Shown one piece after another: positions 43,555 to 52,585 of a stretch of DNA of 64,000 nt. The position numbers and the translations under genes are program-made. The notes below the pieces were generated by a model. It was given only the letters and a program-made list of their open reading frames with translations. It had not been told where the DNA came from and did not search any database. Where the stretch lies: the NCBI RefSeq assembly GCF_016863015.1, contig NZ_BOOB01000007.1:89844-153843 (forward strand), given 5' to 3'. The DNA comes from Microbispora amethystogenes. GTDB lineage: Bacteria; Actinomycetota; Actinomycetes; Streptosporangiales; Streptosporangiaceae. How positions within the stretch are numbered: the first letter of the stretch is position 1; each line of letters starts with the position of its first letter.

Positions 43555-43774
43555 TTAGAACCGGCGCGATCTCCTCCTGTCAACGCGGTCCGATCACACC
43601 CGCGTCTCCAGCGCCGGCTCCACCTCGCCGGCCGCTCCGGCGTCACACCGACGGTCCGCATGCCGCTGGTAGAAGCGCGGAGCGTCGATATCGTCATATG
43701 TCGTGACGGGCCAGACCCGATGCGGATTCGCCCGGCGAGTCTCGCCCCTGACGGCTACAGAGAGAGAAGGCCAC

Positions 43775-44317
43775 ATGGCGGATCAGACCACCTCGATCCG
43801 GCTCATCCGGGTGGACGACGCCGAGGTCATCGCCGCGCACAAGGCCCGCGACCGGCAGGAGCACGCGCCGTGGGAGCCCGCGCAGCCCGACGGCTTCTAC
43901 ACCACGGCCGGGCAGCGGGCCCGCATCGAGGGGCTGCTCGACGACCACCGCCGGGGCGACCGGTGGCCCGCCGTCATCGTGGCCGGCGACGAGGTCGTCG
44001 GCCAGGTGACCGTGAGCACGATCCTGCGCGGCCCCTTCGGCAAGGGCTTCCTCGGCTACTGGGTCGCGACGACCCGCCAGGGCGAGGGGCATGCGACGCG
44101 AGCCGTGGCACAGACCCTCACGGTGATGCGCCGGGACCTCGGCCTGCGCCGCGCGGAGGCGCACACGCGACTGGAGAACCTCGCCTCGCAGCACGTGCTG
44201 CGCGCCAACGGCTTCCGGCCCTGGGGGATCGCCCACGCGCACATCCTGGTGGACGGCGCGTGGCGGGACGAGATCTTCTGGGAACGGCTGCTCGACGAGG
44301 AGCCGCCCGTCGCTTGA
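43775..44317 (+). CDS. GNAT-family N-acetyltransferase
   Basis: A 180-residue acetyltransferase of the RimJ/RimL type. The acetyl-CoA-binding region is [21 protein letters not shown], and the C-terminal [23 protein letters not shown] is the typical strand-helix of the fold. It likely acetylates a protein N-terminus or a small amine; the substrate is unknown. The start is ATG 43775 with AGAGAGAAGG upstream. Confidence 0.9.
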   Translation: MADQTTSIRLIRVDDAEVIAAHKARDRQEHAPWEPAQPDGFYTTAGQRARIEGLLDDHRRGDRWPAVIVAGDEVVGQVTVSTILRGPFGKGFLGYWVATTRQGEGHATRAVAQTLTVMRRDLGLRRAEAHTRLENLASQHVLRANGFRPWGIAHAHILVDGAWRDEIFWERLLDEEPPVA

Positions 44318-44433
44318 CCCGCGCTTGGCGATTTCCTGGGGCACCAGTTGCCCGCCCCCGGCGCGTCGGGTGCCGCCGTACGGCCACGGTCTCGAAACTC
44401 ACTCTCCGCAACCATCTCGTGGAGGAGGAGTTC

Positions 44434-46281
44434 GTGGTCACAATCGACCGGCGAGGATTCGCCAAGCTGGCCGGGCTGGGGGCGGTGGCGTCCGTCGCCG
44501 GCCCGTCCCTGGGTGCGGCCCCCGCCTCGGCGGCCCGCGCGCCGTACGCGGGAGAGCGCCGGCAGACCTGTCTTCGGGTGGCGCGCGATCTCCTGCTCGT
44601 CGGGGAGGACGGCACCGACCTCAAGCACCGGTATCTCCAGGTGCTGATCGACAAGGGTCTCCCCCGGGCCCGTACGCCCAAGAGGGTCCTGGTCGTGGGC
44701 GCCGGCATCTCCGGGCTCGTGGCCGCCACGCTGCTCAAGCAGGCGGGGCACCGGGTCACCGTCATCGAGGCCAACGGCAACCGGATCGGCGGCCGGATCA
44801 AGACCTTCCGCTCGGGGTTCCGCGACCGGCGGCAGTACGCCGAGGCGGGGGCGATGCGCATCCCCGACTTCCATCCGCTGACGCTGGCGCTGATCGACAA
44901 GCTGGGGATCACCCGCCGCCCCTTCTACAACGTCGACGTGACGCCCGGCGTCCTGCCCAAGGGACCGGTGCCGCCGGTCGTCTACACCTCGCGGCAGGGA
45001 CAGGTGTGGCGCTCCGGCCCGCCGAAGGGCGACTTCACCGCCCCGCCGCGGATGAACCACACGTTCATCCACGTGAACGGCGTCACCCAGCGGAGGGACA
45101 AGTACGCCGCGGACCCGCGCAGGGTCAACGCCACGTTCGGGCTCAAGGACGGCCGGCCCGCGGCCCGGATCCTCGACGAGGCGCTCGAGCCGGCGAGGGA
45201 CTACTTCTCCGTGGTCCGGGGCGGCAAGCGGGCCGACAAGCCGCTCCCGGAACTGGTCGACGGCTGGGCCCGGCTGCTGAACGACTTCGACGGCTACTCG
45301 ATGTACGCCTACCTGAAGGAGCACGCGAAGCTGGGCGACGAGGCGATCGACGCCATCGGCACGCTGGAGAACCTCACCTCCCGCCTGCCGCTGTCGTTCA
45401 TGCACACGTTCCTCACCCGCAGCCTCGTCAACCCCGACGTGACCTACTGGGAGATGACCGGCGGCAGCGGATCGCTGCCGTACGCGCTGGAGCCCGGGCT
45501 TCGCGACGAGATCCGCATGGACCGCAGGGCCATGCGGATCGACACCTCGGGCCGGGGAGTGCGAATCTCGACCGTCAGCGAGGCGGGCAGCACGGAGGAC
45601 GAGTTCACCCGGCAGGGGCGGCGCGAGACCTTCGAGGGCGACGTCGCGATCATCACGGTGCCGTTCTCCGCGTTACGCCACGTCGAGATAGCGCCCGCCC
45701 TGTCCTACGCCAAGCGCCGCTCGATCATGGAGTTGCACTACGACTCCGCGACGAAGGTGCTGCTGGAGTTCGGCAGGCGCTGGTGGGAGTTCACCGAGGA
45801 GGACTGGAAGCGCGAACTCGGCGGCCGTTACCAACCCGGGCCGCTGACGCACGTGGCGGGCGGCGGATCGGTCTGCGACAACGCCAACCGGTTCATGTAC
45901 TTCCCCTCGCATCCGGTGCCCGGCAGCGAGGGCGGGGTCGTGCTGGCCAGCTATTCGTGGGCCGACGACGCGACCCGCTGGGACTCCATGGACGACGAGG
46001 AGCGGTACGGCTACGCGCTGCGCGGCCTGCAGGAGGTGCACGGCGACCGCATCGCGGAGTTCTACACCGGCCACGGCCAGACCCAGAGCTGGATGCGCAA
46101 CCGCTACGCCTTCGGCGAGGCCGCGGTCTTCACCCCCGGCCAGATGACCGAGATCCACCCCGCCATCGCCGTCCCCGAAGGCCCGCTGCACTTCGCCGGG
46201 GAGCACACCTCGCTCAAGCACTCCTGGATCGAGGGCGCCCTGGAGTCCGCCGTACGCGCGGCCCTGGAGGTCAACGCCTGA
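44434..46281 (+). CDS. Tat-exported flavin amine/L-amino-acid oxidase
   Basis: A 615-residue FAD oxidase of the monoamine/L-amino-acid oxidase family, producing an imino acid (or imine), H2O2 and ammonia. A twin-arginine signal starts the protein ([20 protein letters not shown], cleavage after ASA near residue 32). The FAD-binding motif is [19 protein letters not shown] with [30 protein letters not shown] is the substrate-side segment, and the C-terminal FAD signature is [20 protein letters not shown]. The length and C-terminus resemble secreted L-amino-acid oxidases such as the Rhodococcus enzyme. GTG 44434 is chosen because GGAGG is eight bases upstream and it puts the Tat motif at the N-terminus. 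H2O2 production outside the cell could serve antagonism or amino-acid scavenging. Confidence 0.9.
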   Translation: MVTIDRRGFAKLAGLGAVASVAGPSLGAAPASAARAPYAGERRQTCLRVARDLLLVGEDGTDLKHRYLQVLIDKGLPRARTPKRVLVVGAGISGLVAATLLKQAGHRVTVIEANGNRIGGRIKTFRSGFRDRRQYAEAGAMRIPDFHPLTLALIDKLGITRRPFYNVDVTPGVLPKGPVPPVVYTSRQGQVWRSGPPKGDFTAPPRMNHTFIHVNGVTQRRDKYAADPRRVNATFGLKDGRPAARILDEALEPARDYFSVVRGGKRADKPLPELVDGWARLLNDFDGYSMYAYLKEHAKLGDEAIDAIGTLENLTSRLPLSFMHTFLTRSLVNPDVTYWEMTGGSGSLPYALEPGLRDEIRMDRRAMRIDTSGRGVRISTVSEAGSTEDEFTRQGRRETFEGDVAIITVPFSALRHVEIAPALSYAKRRSIMELHYDSATKVLLEFGRRWWEFTEEDWKRELGGRYQPGPLTHVAGGGSVCDNANRFMYFPSHPVPGSEGGVVLASYSWADDATRWDSMDDEERYGYALRGLQEVHGDRIAEFYTGHGQTQSWMRNRYAFGEAAVFTPGQMTEIHPAIAVPEGPLHFAGEHTSLKHSWIEGALESAVRAALEVNA

Positions 46282-46306
46282 CTCGTACCGATGTCACCGG
46301 AAAGCG

Positions 46307-46336
46307 GTGAAACCTGGCCGAGGGCACCGTGAAACC
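46307..46336 (+). promoter_or_regulatory. Direct repeats spaced 22 bp, SARP-like binding site
   Basis: GTGAAACC at 46307-46314 and again at 46329-46336, start-to-start 22 bp, followed after nine bases by GACAGT (46346-46351), a possible -10 element, and the ATG at 46358. Known SARP sites are heptamer direct repeats on a 22- or 11-bp period placed about 8 bp before the -10. A SARP gene lies convergent, just downstream. Confidence 0.55.
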
Positions 46337-46357
46337 CGGGCCGCCGACAGTGATGGC

Positions 46358-47383
46358 ATGAGCATCACAGAATTCCGACCCTCCGGGGGCGGCCCGGCCC
46401 CGGCCGGGGGCACCGATCTGGCCGTGCGGGTGCGAGGGCTCGTGAAGACGTTCGGCGAGCACCGCGCCGTCGACGGCATCGACCTCGACGTGCGTTCGGG
46501 CGAGATCTTCGGCGTCCTCGGCCCGAACGGCGCCGGGAAGACCACGACACTGCGCATGCTGGCCACCCTGCTGAAGATCGACGAGGGCCGCGCCGAGATC
46601 TTCGGGGTCGACGTGGCCGGCAACCCGCACGTGATCCGGCAGCTGGTCGGGGTCACGGGGCAGTACGCGTCGGTCGACGAGAACCTGACCGCCCGCGAGA
46701 ACCTCTGGCTCTTCAGCCGCCTGCAGGGCGTCGCCGGGCCGCGCGCACGGAGCATCTCCACCGAGCTGCTGGGCCAGTTCGGCCTGGAGGACGCCGCCGA
46801 CAAACCGATCTCGCAGTTCTCCGGCGGCATGCGCCGGCGTCTCGACCTGGCGGCCAGCCTGATCACCAGGCCGCCGCTGATCTTCCTCGACGAGCCGACC
46901 ACCGGTCTCGACCCGCGTACGCGCGGCCAGATGTGGGACACCATCCGCGGTCTGGTCGCGGACGGCTGCACGGTGCTGCTGACCACGCAGTATCTGGACG
47001 AGGCCGACCAGCTCGCCGACCGCGTCGCCGTCATCGACCACGGCCGCAAGGTCGCCGAGGGCACTCCCGACGAACTGAAGACCGCCGTCGGCGACTCCAC
47101 CCTCCAGTTGCTGCTCGCCGATCCGAGTGAGGTGCCCACGGCCGTGGAGGTCGTACGGCGCGTCCTCGGCTCCGAGCCGGTCCTCAGCCCGGAGAAGGGC
47201 CGCCTCAACGTCCCCCTCGACCAGGCCGACCTCGCCGCGGACGTACTGATAGCGCTGCGCTCCGCCGGGGTGTCGATCACCTCGGTGAGCGTGGACAAGC
47301 CCAGCCTGGACGAGGTGTTCCTGGCCCTCACCGGCCACGAGACGGACGGGGACGACGAGAACCGCACGAAGGAGAACCGATGA
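46358..47383 (+). CDS. DrrA-type ABC transporter ATP-binding protein
   Basis: ATPase of an ABC-2 exporter, 341 residues. Walker A VLGPNGAGKTTTLRML, signature FSGGMRRRLDLA and Walker B LIFLDEPTTGLDPRT are intact; TTQYLDEADQLADRV and the C-terminal SVDKPSLDEVFLALTGH are typical of the DrrA (daunorubicin) group. ATG 46358 has no clear ribosome-binding site; together with a -10-like GACAGT it may be leaderless. The stop overlaps the permease start (ATGA). Likely exports a lipophilic compound or drug; no biosynthesis genes lie beside it. Confidence 0.93.
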   Translation: MSITEFRPSGGGPAPAGGTDLAVRVRGLVKTFGEHRAVDGIDLDVRSGEIFGVLGPNGAGKTTTLRMLATLLKIDEGRAEIFGVDVAGNPHVIRQLVGVTGQYASVDENLTARENLWLFSRLQGVAGPRARSISTELLGQFGLEDAADKPISQFSGGMRRRLDLAASLITRPPLIFLDEPTTGLDPRTRGQMWDTIRGLVADGCTVLLTTQYLDEADQLADRVAVIDHGRKVAEGTPDELKTAVGDSTLQLLLADPSEVPTAVEVVRRVLGSEPVLSPEKGRLNVPLDQADLAADVLIALRSAGVSITSVSVDKPSLDEVFLALTGHETDGDDENRTKENR

Positions 47384-48216
47384 GCACCGTGATCGCGCCC
47401 TCCCGCGAGGTGGTCCGGGCCGCCGAGCGCGTGGCGTCCGCCCGGACGCGCGTCTCCGTCAGGGAGACGCTCGGCCAGACCCTGATGATGGCGTGGCGGG
47501 CGCTCAAGAAGATGCGCCGCAACCCGGAGCAGTTCTTCGACGTGGCGCTTCAGCCGCTCCTGTTCACCGCGATGTTCGCCTTCATCTTCGGCGGCGCCAT
47601 CGCCGGCGACGTGGCGAGCTATCTCCCTCTGATGATCCCCGGCATCGTCGCCCAGACGGTGCTGACGACGTGCATGGCCACGGGCACCCAGCTCCGCGAG
47701 GACATGGAAAAGGGCGTCTTCGACCGGTTCAAGTCGCTGCCGATCGCCCGGATCGCGCCGCTCGCCGGCCCGATGGTGGCCGACCTGCTGCGCTACACGA
47801 TCGCGGCCACGCTGACCTTCGCCATGGGCCTGGTGATGGGCTACCGCCCGGACGGCGGGCCGGCCGGAGTGCTCGCCGCGATCCTGCTGGCGGTCGTCAC
47901 GGGCTGGTCGCTCGCGTGGGCCTTCACCTGGGTCGGCACGATCGCCCGGAGCGCCCAGGCCGTGCAGGGCATCTCGATGATGATCCTGTTTCCGCTGACG
48001 TTCCTGTCGAACGCGTTCGTCCCGGTCGAGACGCTGCCCGGCTGGCTGGCCGCGTTCGTCCGGGTCAACCCGGTCTCACACCTGGTCACGGCCACCCGCG
48101 ACCTCGCCAACCACGCAGTCGTCAGCGGAGAGGTGGGCTGGACGCTCCTCGCGTGCGCCGTCGTCATCGCGATCTTCGCGCCGTTGTCGGTGCGGAGCTA
48201 CAAGCGGCACATGTGA
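47380..48216 (+). CDS. DrrB-type ABC-2 transporter permease
   Basis: Membrane partner of the preceding ATPase, 278 residues with six membrane helices (for example PLLFTAMFAFIFGGAIAG, ISMMILFPLTFLSNAFVP). The conserved segment EDMEKGVFDRFKSLPIARIAPL is the ABC-2/DrrB coupling motif. It starts at ATG 47380, overlapping the ATPase stop. Its last 141 bases lie antisense to the 3' end of the SARP gene. Confidence 0.92.
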   Translation: MSTVIAPSREVVRAAERVASARTRVSVRETLGQTLMMAWRALKKMRRNPEQFFDVALQPLLFTAMFAFIFGGAIAGDVASYLPLMIPGIVAQTVLTTCMATGTQLREDMEKGVFDRFKSLPIARIAPLAGPMVADLLRYTIAATLTFAMGLVMGYRPDGGPAGVLAAILLAVVTGWSLAWAFTWVGTIARSAQAVQGISMMILFPLTFLSNAFVPVETLPGWLAAFVRVNPVSHLVTATRDLANHAVVSGEVGWTLLACAVVIAIFAPLSVRSYKRHM

Positions 48217-51200
48217 CGCCCGTCCGTCCTGGCCGAAGACCTGCTCCACGAGGCGCCGCGCCTCGGGGAGCAGGTCCGCGCCGCGCCGGTCGCCGTACGC
48301 GGCCCGGACGGCGGCGAGCGTCCCGGGCGCGGCCCGTTCGGCGTACGGCTCGATCCGTTCGAAGGACATGCTGGGCATGCTGTTGTGGTACGTGAACCGC
48401 TCGGCCAGCACCAGCAGCCCGATCGCCTCGCGGGGAGTCATCGCTCCCCGCAGCAGCCCCCAGGCGCCGAGCGAGAAGAGCACCGTGCCGCACAACGGGA
48501 AGTCGAAGGCGGGGTCGTCCACGGACCACAGGGCGGGGCCCCAGGTGTCGGAGAACGAACCCTCCGGGGCTAGAGGGTTGTGGCTCCGGGCGACGGAGAA
48601 CAGCGTCTCGCCGTACCCGGCGTCCTCCGGCGAGGCGTGGTACGCGTACGCCGTGAGGGCGACCGACACCGCGACGACCACCCACGGCGTCTCCGCCGGC
48701 TGGCTGCTCTTCGGCAGGCGGAGGTCACGCGCCCGCTCGACGGCCAGGCGATACTCCCGGAGAGCCGCGGCCGTCTCGCCGCGGGTGAGGGCGAGCTCGG
48801 CCGAGCACATCGAGGCGATCGCCGACACTCCGAGCACCGCCTCGCCGGCGTTGATCCGGGTGATCTCGGCGAGCTGGGCCTCGGCGGTGGCGAGATCGCC
48901 GTCGGCGAGGGCGGCCACCAGCAGCACCGTACGGAGCTGGCTCTCGTCCTCGGTCGCCGCGAGCCGGTGCAGCACCGGAAGGGCGGTCAGCGCGTGCCCG
49001 ACCGCCCCCCGGTGGTCGCCGCGCCGCATCACCAGGTGGGCGAGCGCGGTGTGCAGGATCGCGGCGAGCCACGGCCCGTCGTCCTCGGGCAGCATCGCCA
49101 GGGTCCGCTCGGCGGCCTCGATCGCCCCGGCCACGTCTCCGGCGTTCTCCAGGATGTAGACGCTCATCTGCGTCGCCATGGAGGCGACGTGCGGGTCGGG
49201 GCTACGGCGCAGCTCCGCCAGCCGGCGGTGTATCTCGGGCCCGTCGCCCAGGTGACACGCGAACAGCACCGTGGCCATCGCCACCAGCCGGGGGTCCGTC
49301 GTGGCGCTGACGGGCAGCCTCTGGAGGAGGTCGCGCACCGGCTCGGCCCGGCGATCGGTGACCATGCTGTTCATGAGGGTCAGCAGCATGGCGCCCCTGG
49401 TCACCTCGACGAGGTGCGGGGGCGGCGCCCAGGCGGTGACCACCTCACAGATCGCGTCCAGGTGGACGAGAAGCCGGGAGTGGTCGCCGCGGATCGACCA
49501 CAGCGCCCCGAGGCCGGCCAGCAACTGGATCGCCGTGGCCGGGTCGGCCTCACCGAGGGCCTGCCGGAACAGATCGGCGACGTTGCCCTCCTCCGCCCGC
49601 ATCGCGTCGACCGCCGTGAACTGGGCCGCGGTGAACATCGCGCGGCCGTGTTCCACGGCGTACGCCGTCGCCCAGGCCCGTTGCGCCTCCCGGGCGTCCG
49701 TCTCCTCACCGGCCTCCCTCAGCCGCATCCGCCCGAACTCCCTGACGGTCTCCAGCATCCGGTAGCGCAGGCCGTGCGGCGTCTCGGTCAGGCTCAGCAT
49801 CGACTGCTCGGTCAGCGCGGCGAGGACGTGCAGGGCGTCCGGGCCGAGCACCTCTTCGGCCGTGGCCAGCGTGAAGCCGTCGCCGAACAGCGACAACCTC
49901 CGCAGCGCCCGCCGTTCCGGCTCGTCGAGCAGGTTCCACGACCAGTCGATCACCGCGAGCAGCGTCTGGTGCCGGTCCGGAGCCGTACGGTTCCCGCCGC
50001 GCAGCAGGGCGAACCGGTCCGCCAGCCGCCGCGCGATCTCCTCCACCGACATCACCCGCACCCTGGCCGCGGCGAGCTCGATCGCGAGCGGCAGCCCGTC
50101 GAGGCGGGCGACGATCTCCTCGGCCACGCCGTCGTCGATCCGTACGCCGGGACGGGCGGCGGTGGCGCGCTGGCGGAACAACTCGACCGCGTCGGGCGCG
50201 GGCAGCGCGCCGAGCGGATAGGCGCGTTCGGCCGGGATCGACAGGGCGGCGCGCGAGGTGGTGAGCACCCGCAGGTCGCGGGTCGTCACGGTCAGGAAGC
50301 CCACCAGGTCGGCGACGGCCTCGATCACGTGCTCGCAGTTGTCCAGGATGAGCAGCGCCGGGGCCTGGTCGAGGTGCCGGGCGATCCGGGCACGGATGTC
50401 GGAGCGCTGCTCGGCGGTCAGGGCACGGCGCCCGCTGACCGAGTCGCGGACCCCGAGCGCCGAGCCGACCTCGCCCACCACGCCCTCCGGCGAGGAGACG
50501 CCGACGAGCTCGACGAAGTGCGCGACGGGCTGCGCGGCGTTCCGGCCGACGACGTGCGCCAGCCGCGTCTTGCCCAGCCCTCCGGGGCCGATGATGGAGA
50601 CCACCCGGTTGGTCCGGAGCAGGGCGTGCACCGCGCGGATGTCGCCGTCCCGGCCCAGCAGCGAGGAACCGTCGAAGAGGATGCCCTCACGCACGGGCCG
50701 GTCGGCGGCGAGGAGTTCGGCGTACACGCGGGTCAGCTCGGGCCCGGGCTCCGCGCCGAGCCGCTCCGCCACGGCCGCGCGATACCGCTCGTAGCGCTCC
50801 AGCGCGGCGGCGGCGCCCCGTACGGCGGCCTCGCTGCGCAGCAGGCAGGCGAGCAGTTCCTCGTCGTGCGGCCGGTCGGCGGCGGCCTCCTCCAGCAGCG
50901 GCAGCGCGCCCTCGTGGGCGCCGCTCCGGCCACGGGCGATCGCCGCCACCCGCCGCGCCTCGGCCGCCCACCCCGCCGCGACGCCCCTGAGCTCCGCGAG
51001 CGGGCCCGTCGCGCCGTCCGAACCGATCTTCCCGAGATCGATCGCCTCCTCGGCGCGGCGGCGCGCGAGCGCCACGTCGTCCTCTCCCAGCGCGACGCGT
51101 GCCTGCTCCACCAGCGCGGCGAGCAGCAGCGCGTCCACCTGGTCGGCGGCGAGCCCGAGACGGTAACCGCGCGGGACCCGGACCACCACATCGGCGTGGG

Positions 51201-51411
51201 TCGCCGCCCTGGTCCGCGACACGACCACCTGCAGAGCCTTCGCCGGATTGGCCGGCGCCTCCTCAGGCCACAGCTCCTCGATCAGGCGCTCGTCGCCGAC
51301 CCCCGCGCGTCCGTGCATGGCGAGCACCGCCAGCAGGGTCTGCGCACGGAAGCCGACCACGCGCGCACCCCGCCAGCGGACGCCGTCGAGCAGGACAAGT
51401 TCAGGGGACAC
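48076..51411 (-). CDS. SARP/AfsR-like regulator with STAND ATPase (second copy)
   Basis: A 1111-residue regulator. N-terminal winged helix (about 10-85; FRAQTLLAVLAMHGRAGVG, KALQVVVSRTRAAT) and transcriptional activation domain (about 92-235) are followed by an NB-ARC/STAND domain with Walker A IIGPGGLGKTRLAHVV (275-282), Walker B LLILDNCEHV, and VLTTSRAALSIPAER, then a helical-repeat region. The class matches the large ATPase-containing SARPs and the related LuxR-less AfsR regulators. The start is GTG 51411; TAAGCT six bases before it suggests a leaderless message. No stop occurs until 48076, so the last 47 residues are encoded antisense to the ABC permease gene. The DrrAB genes may be its target. 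Confidence 0.9.
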   Translation of the reverse strand: MSPELVLLDGVRWRGARVVGFRAQTLLAVLAMHGRAGVGDERLIEELWPEEAPANPAKALQVVVSRTRAATHADVVVRVPRGYRLGLAADQVDALLLAALVEQARVALGEDDVALARRRAEEAIDLGKIGSDGATGPLAELRGVAAGWAAEARRVAAIARGRSGAHEGALPLLEEAAADRPHDEELLACLLRSEAAVRGAAAALERYERYRAAVAERLGAEPGPELTRVYAELLAADRPVREGILFDGSSLLGRDGDIRAVHALLRTNRVVSIIGPGGLGKTRLAHVVGRNAAQPVAHFVELVGVSSPEGVVGEVGSALGVRDSVSGRRALTAEQRSDIRARIARHLDQAPALLILDNCEHVIEAVADLVGFLTVTTRDLRVLTTSRAALSIPAERAYPLGALPAPDAVELFRQRATAARPGVRIDDGVAEEIVARLDGLPLAIELAAARVRVMSVEEIARRLADRFALLRGGNRTAPDRHQTLLAVIDWSWNLLDEPERRALRRLSLFGDGFTLATAEEVLGPDALHVLAALTEQSMLSLTETPHGLRYRMLETVREFGRMRLREAGEETDAREAQRAWATAYAVEHGRAMFTAAQFTAVDAMRAEEGNVADLFRQALGEADPATAIQLLAGLGALWSIRGDHSRLLVHLDAICEVVTAWAPPPHLVEVTRGAMLLTLMNSMVTDRRAEPVRDLLQRLPVSATTDPRLVAMATVLFACHLGDGPEIHRRLAELRRSPDPHVASMATQMSVYILENAGDVAGAIEAAERTLAMLPEDDGPWLAAILHTALAHLVMRRGDHRGAVGHALTALPVLHRLAATEDESQLRTVLLVAALADGDLATAEAQLAEITRINAGEAVLGVSAIASMCSAELALTRGETAAALREYRLAVERARDLRLPKSSQPAETPWVVVAVSVALTAYAYHASPEDAGYGETLFSVARSHNPLAPEGSFSDTWGPALWSVDDPAFDFPLCGTVLFSLGAWGLLRGAMTPREAIGLLVLAERFTYHNSMPSMSFERIEPYAERAAPGTLAAVRAAYGDRRGADLLPEARRLVEQVFGQDGRASHVPLVAPHRQRREDRDDDGAREERPAHLSADDCVVGEVAGGRDQV

Positions 51412-51555
51412 ACCTTCAGCTTACGGACGAGCCCCCCGTCACGAGCGTGCCCGCACGCGACCTGAACCCGTTTGTCAGCGAATCCGTTTTCCAAGAGCAC
51501 GCGATCACCTCACGGGCGCTCCCCGGGGAGTGGACCGCGGCCGGTGTTCACGGCG

Positions 51556-52095
51556 CTATCTCTGATCGAGTACGCGCGTCATCCAGATCGTGTCGCCGCG
51601 TTCGGCGTCCTCGGTGACGCGGTCGCTTCGGTGGAAACCGAGCTTCTCCAGGACGCGGAACGAGGGTGCGTTCCACTCCCGCACGGTCGCCCAGAGCCGT
51701 CGGCGTCCTGTTCGCGCCGCGGCTTCCATGACCGCACGGGCGGCTTCCGTCGCGTAACCGTGGCCGTGAGCTCGCCGGGCCAGCTCGTACGCGATCTCGG
51801 GTTCGTCGAAGGTCGCCTGGCCGACGGTCAGTCCGCAGTACCCGATGAACTCACCGGTGTCCCGCAGCTCGATCGGCAGCAACCCGAGCCCCGGATCCGC
51901 CATCAGCGGATTGCCGAGGAGCCGGCCGCGCATCTCCTCGATCGTCGGGCGTCCCTCGGCGTCGATCCGCCGTAGCGCTGTGGGACCCCGCTCAAGCCAC
52001 AACCCGCGGTAGTCCTCGGCATCCGACGGCGCCCACCGCCGCAACCGCAGCCGCTCGGTCACCAGCTCGGCCGGTAGATCCGTATAGATCCCCAC
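51556..52095 (-). CDS. GNAT-family N-acetyltransferase (RimJ/RimL type)
   Basis: A 179-residue acetyltransferase. It begins LVTERLRLRRWAPSDAEDYRGLW as in ribosomal-protein or small-molecule acetyltransferases of this group. The acetyl-CoA site is ARRAHGHGYATEAARAVMEAA, and the C-terminal motif ATVREWNAPSFRVLEKLGF is characteristic. The start is GTG 52095 with little ribosome-binding sequence. Substrate unknown. Confidence 0.9.
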   Translation of the reverse strand: MGIYTDLPAELVTERLRLRRWAPSDAEDYRGLWLERGPTALRRIDAEGRPTIEEMRGRLLGNPLMADPGLGLLPIELRDTGEFIGYCGLTVGQATFDEPEIAYELARRAHGHGYATEAARAVMEAAARTGRRRLWATVREWNAPSFRVLEKLGFHRSDRVTEDAERGDTIWMTRVLDQR

Positions 52096-52276
52096 CCGGC
52101 CAACCTAACCCGTGCCGGCCAGAGATTGGCGGGGAAAGTTTCAGCGCCCGTCCGGCATCGCCGCAGGTCGTCTCTTAGGAAAACAACGGCGGAGAAGATG
52201 AAACTGTACGGATATCGCCCGCGCTGTGATGCTTCGCAGTGGAAGTCCGGCACGACATCCGCTCCAAGGAGGGTAA

Positions 52277-52495
52277 GTGCGGAAAATCAAATCATTGGCC
52301 GTCGCCGGCGCATTGATCAGTGGGCTGACGGTCGTCGCGAACGCCGCCCCCGCGCACGCCGACACACTTCGCAACGTCTACTACTCCTCCTCCGACTGCT
52401 ACCGGTACGGGGACTACGGCGTCCAGAACCACATGTGGACCTGGTACCGCTGTGATTACCAGTACAACCTCTGGTTCCTCTGGAGCGTCCCGTAA
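52277..52495 (+). CDS. Small secreted aromatic-rich peptide
   Basis: A 72-residue precursor. The signal peptide is 1-28 (KIKSLAVAGALISGLTVV, cleavage after AHA) and the mature part about 44 residues. The mature chain has exactly two Cys (C41, C59), probably a disulphide, and 13 aromatic residues (8 Tyr, 4 Trp, 1 Phe), with patches such as MWTWYRCDYQYNLWFLW. I do not recognise a family. The start is GTG 52277 with AAGGAGGG close upstream, one of the strongest ribosome-binding sites in the window. A perfect terminator follows the stop. It could be an antimicrobial or cell-surface peptide; that is a guess. Confidence 0.8.
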   Translation: MRKIKSLAVAGALISGLTVVANAAPAHADTLRNVYYSSSDCYRYGDYGVQNHMWTWYRCDYQYNLWFLWSVP

Positions 52496-52530
52496 AAGGT
52501 CCTCCGGCGCCGTGACCGGATCCGAGGTTC

Positions 52531-52570
52531 GCTGATCGCCGGGCGGAACGAATTCCGCCCGGCGATCAGC
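52531..52570. terminator. Perfect 18-bp hairpin terminator, bidirectional
   Basis: An 18-base arm (52531-52548) pairs without mismatch with 52553-52570 around a CGAA tetraloop. It separates the convergent aromatic-peptide gene and the 5'-nucleotidase-C-domain gene. Confidence 0.9.
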
Positions 52571-52585
52571 TCGTTCACGCCATGC

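Larger units (their letters stand above)
43147..43774. other. Long intergenic region between divergent genes
   Basis: About 630 bases without a convincing protein gene. It would form a leader of up to several hundred bases for the nitroreductase-hemerythrin gene and holds a nine-codon open frame and several strong dyads, listed separately. Longer open frames here look like codon-bias shadows. Confidence 0.5.

Noticed and set aside
43422..43560. SAM-type or cobalamin riboswitch in the nitroreductase-hemerythrin leader
   Set aside because: Hairpins are present but the conserved cores of these riboswitches are not recognisable. Kept only as an unassigned structured leader.
48580..51465. A 961-codon plus-strand frame antisense to the second SARP
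   Set aside because: Same shadow effect; no recognisable domain.
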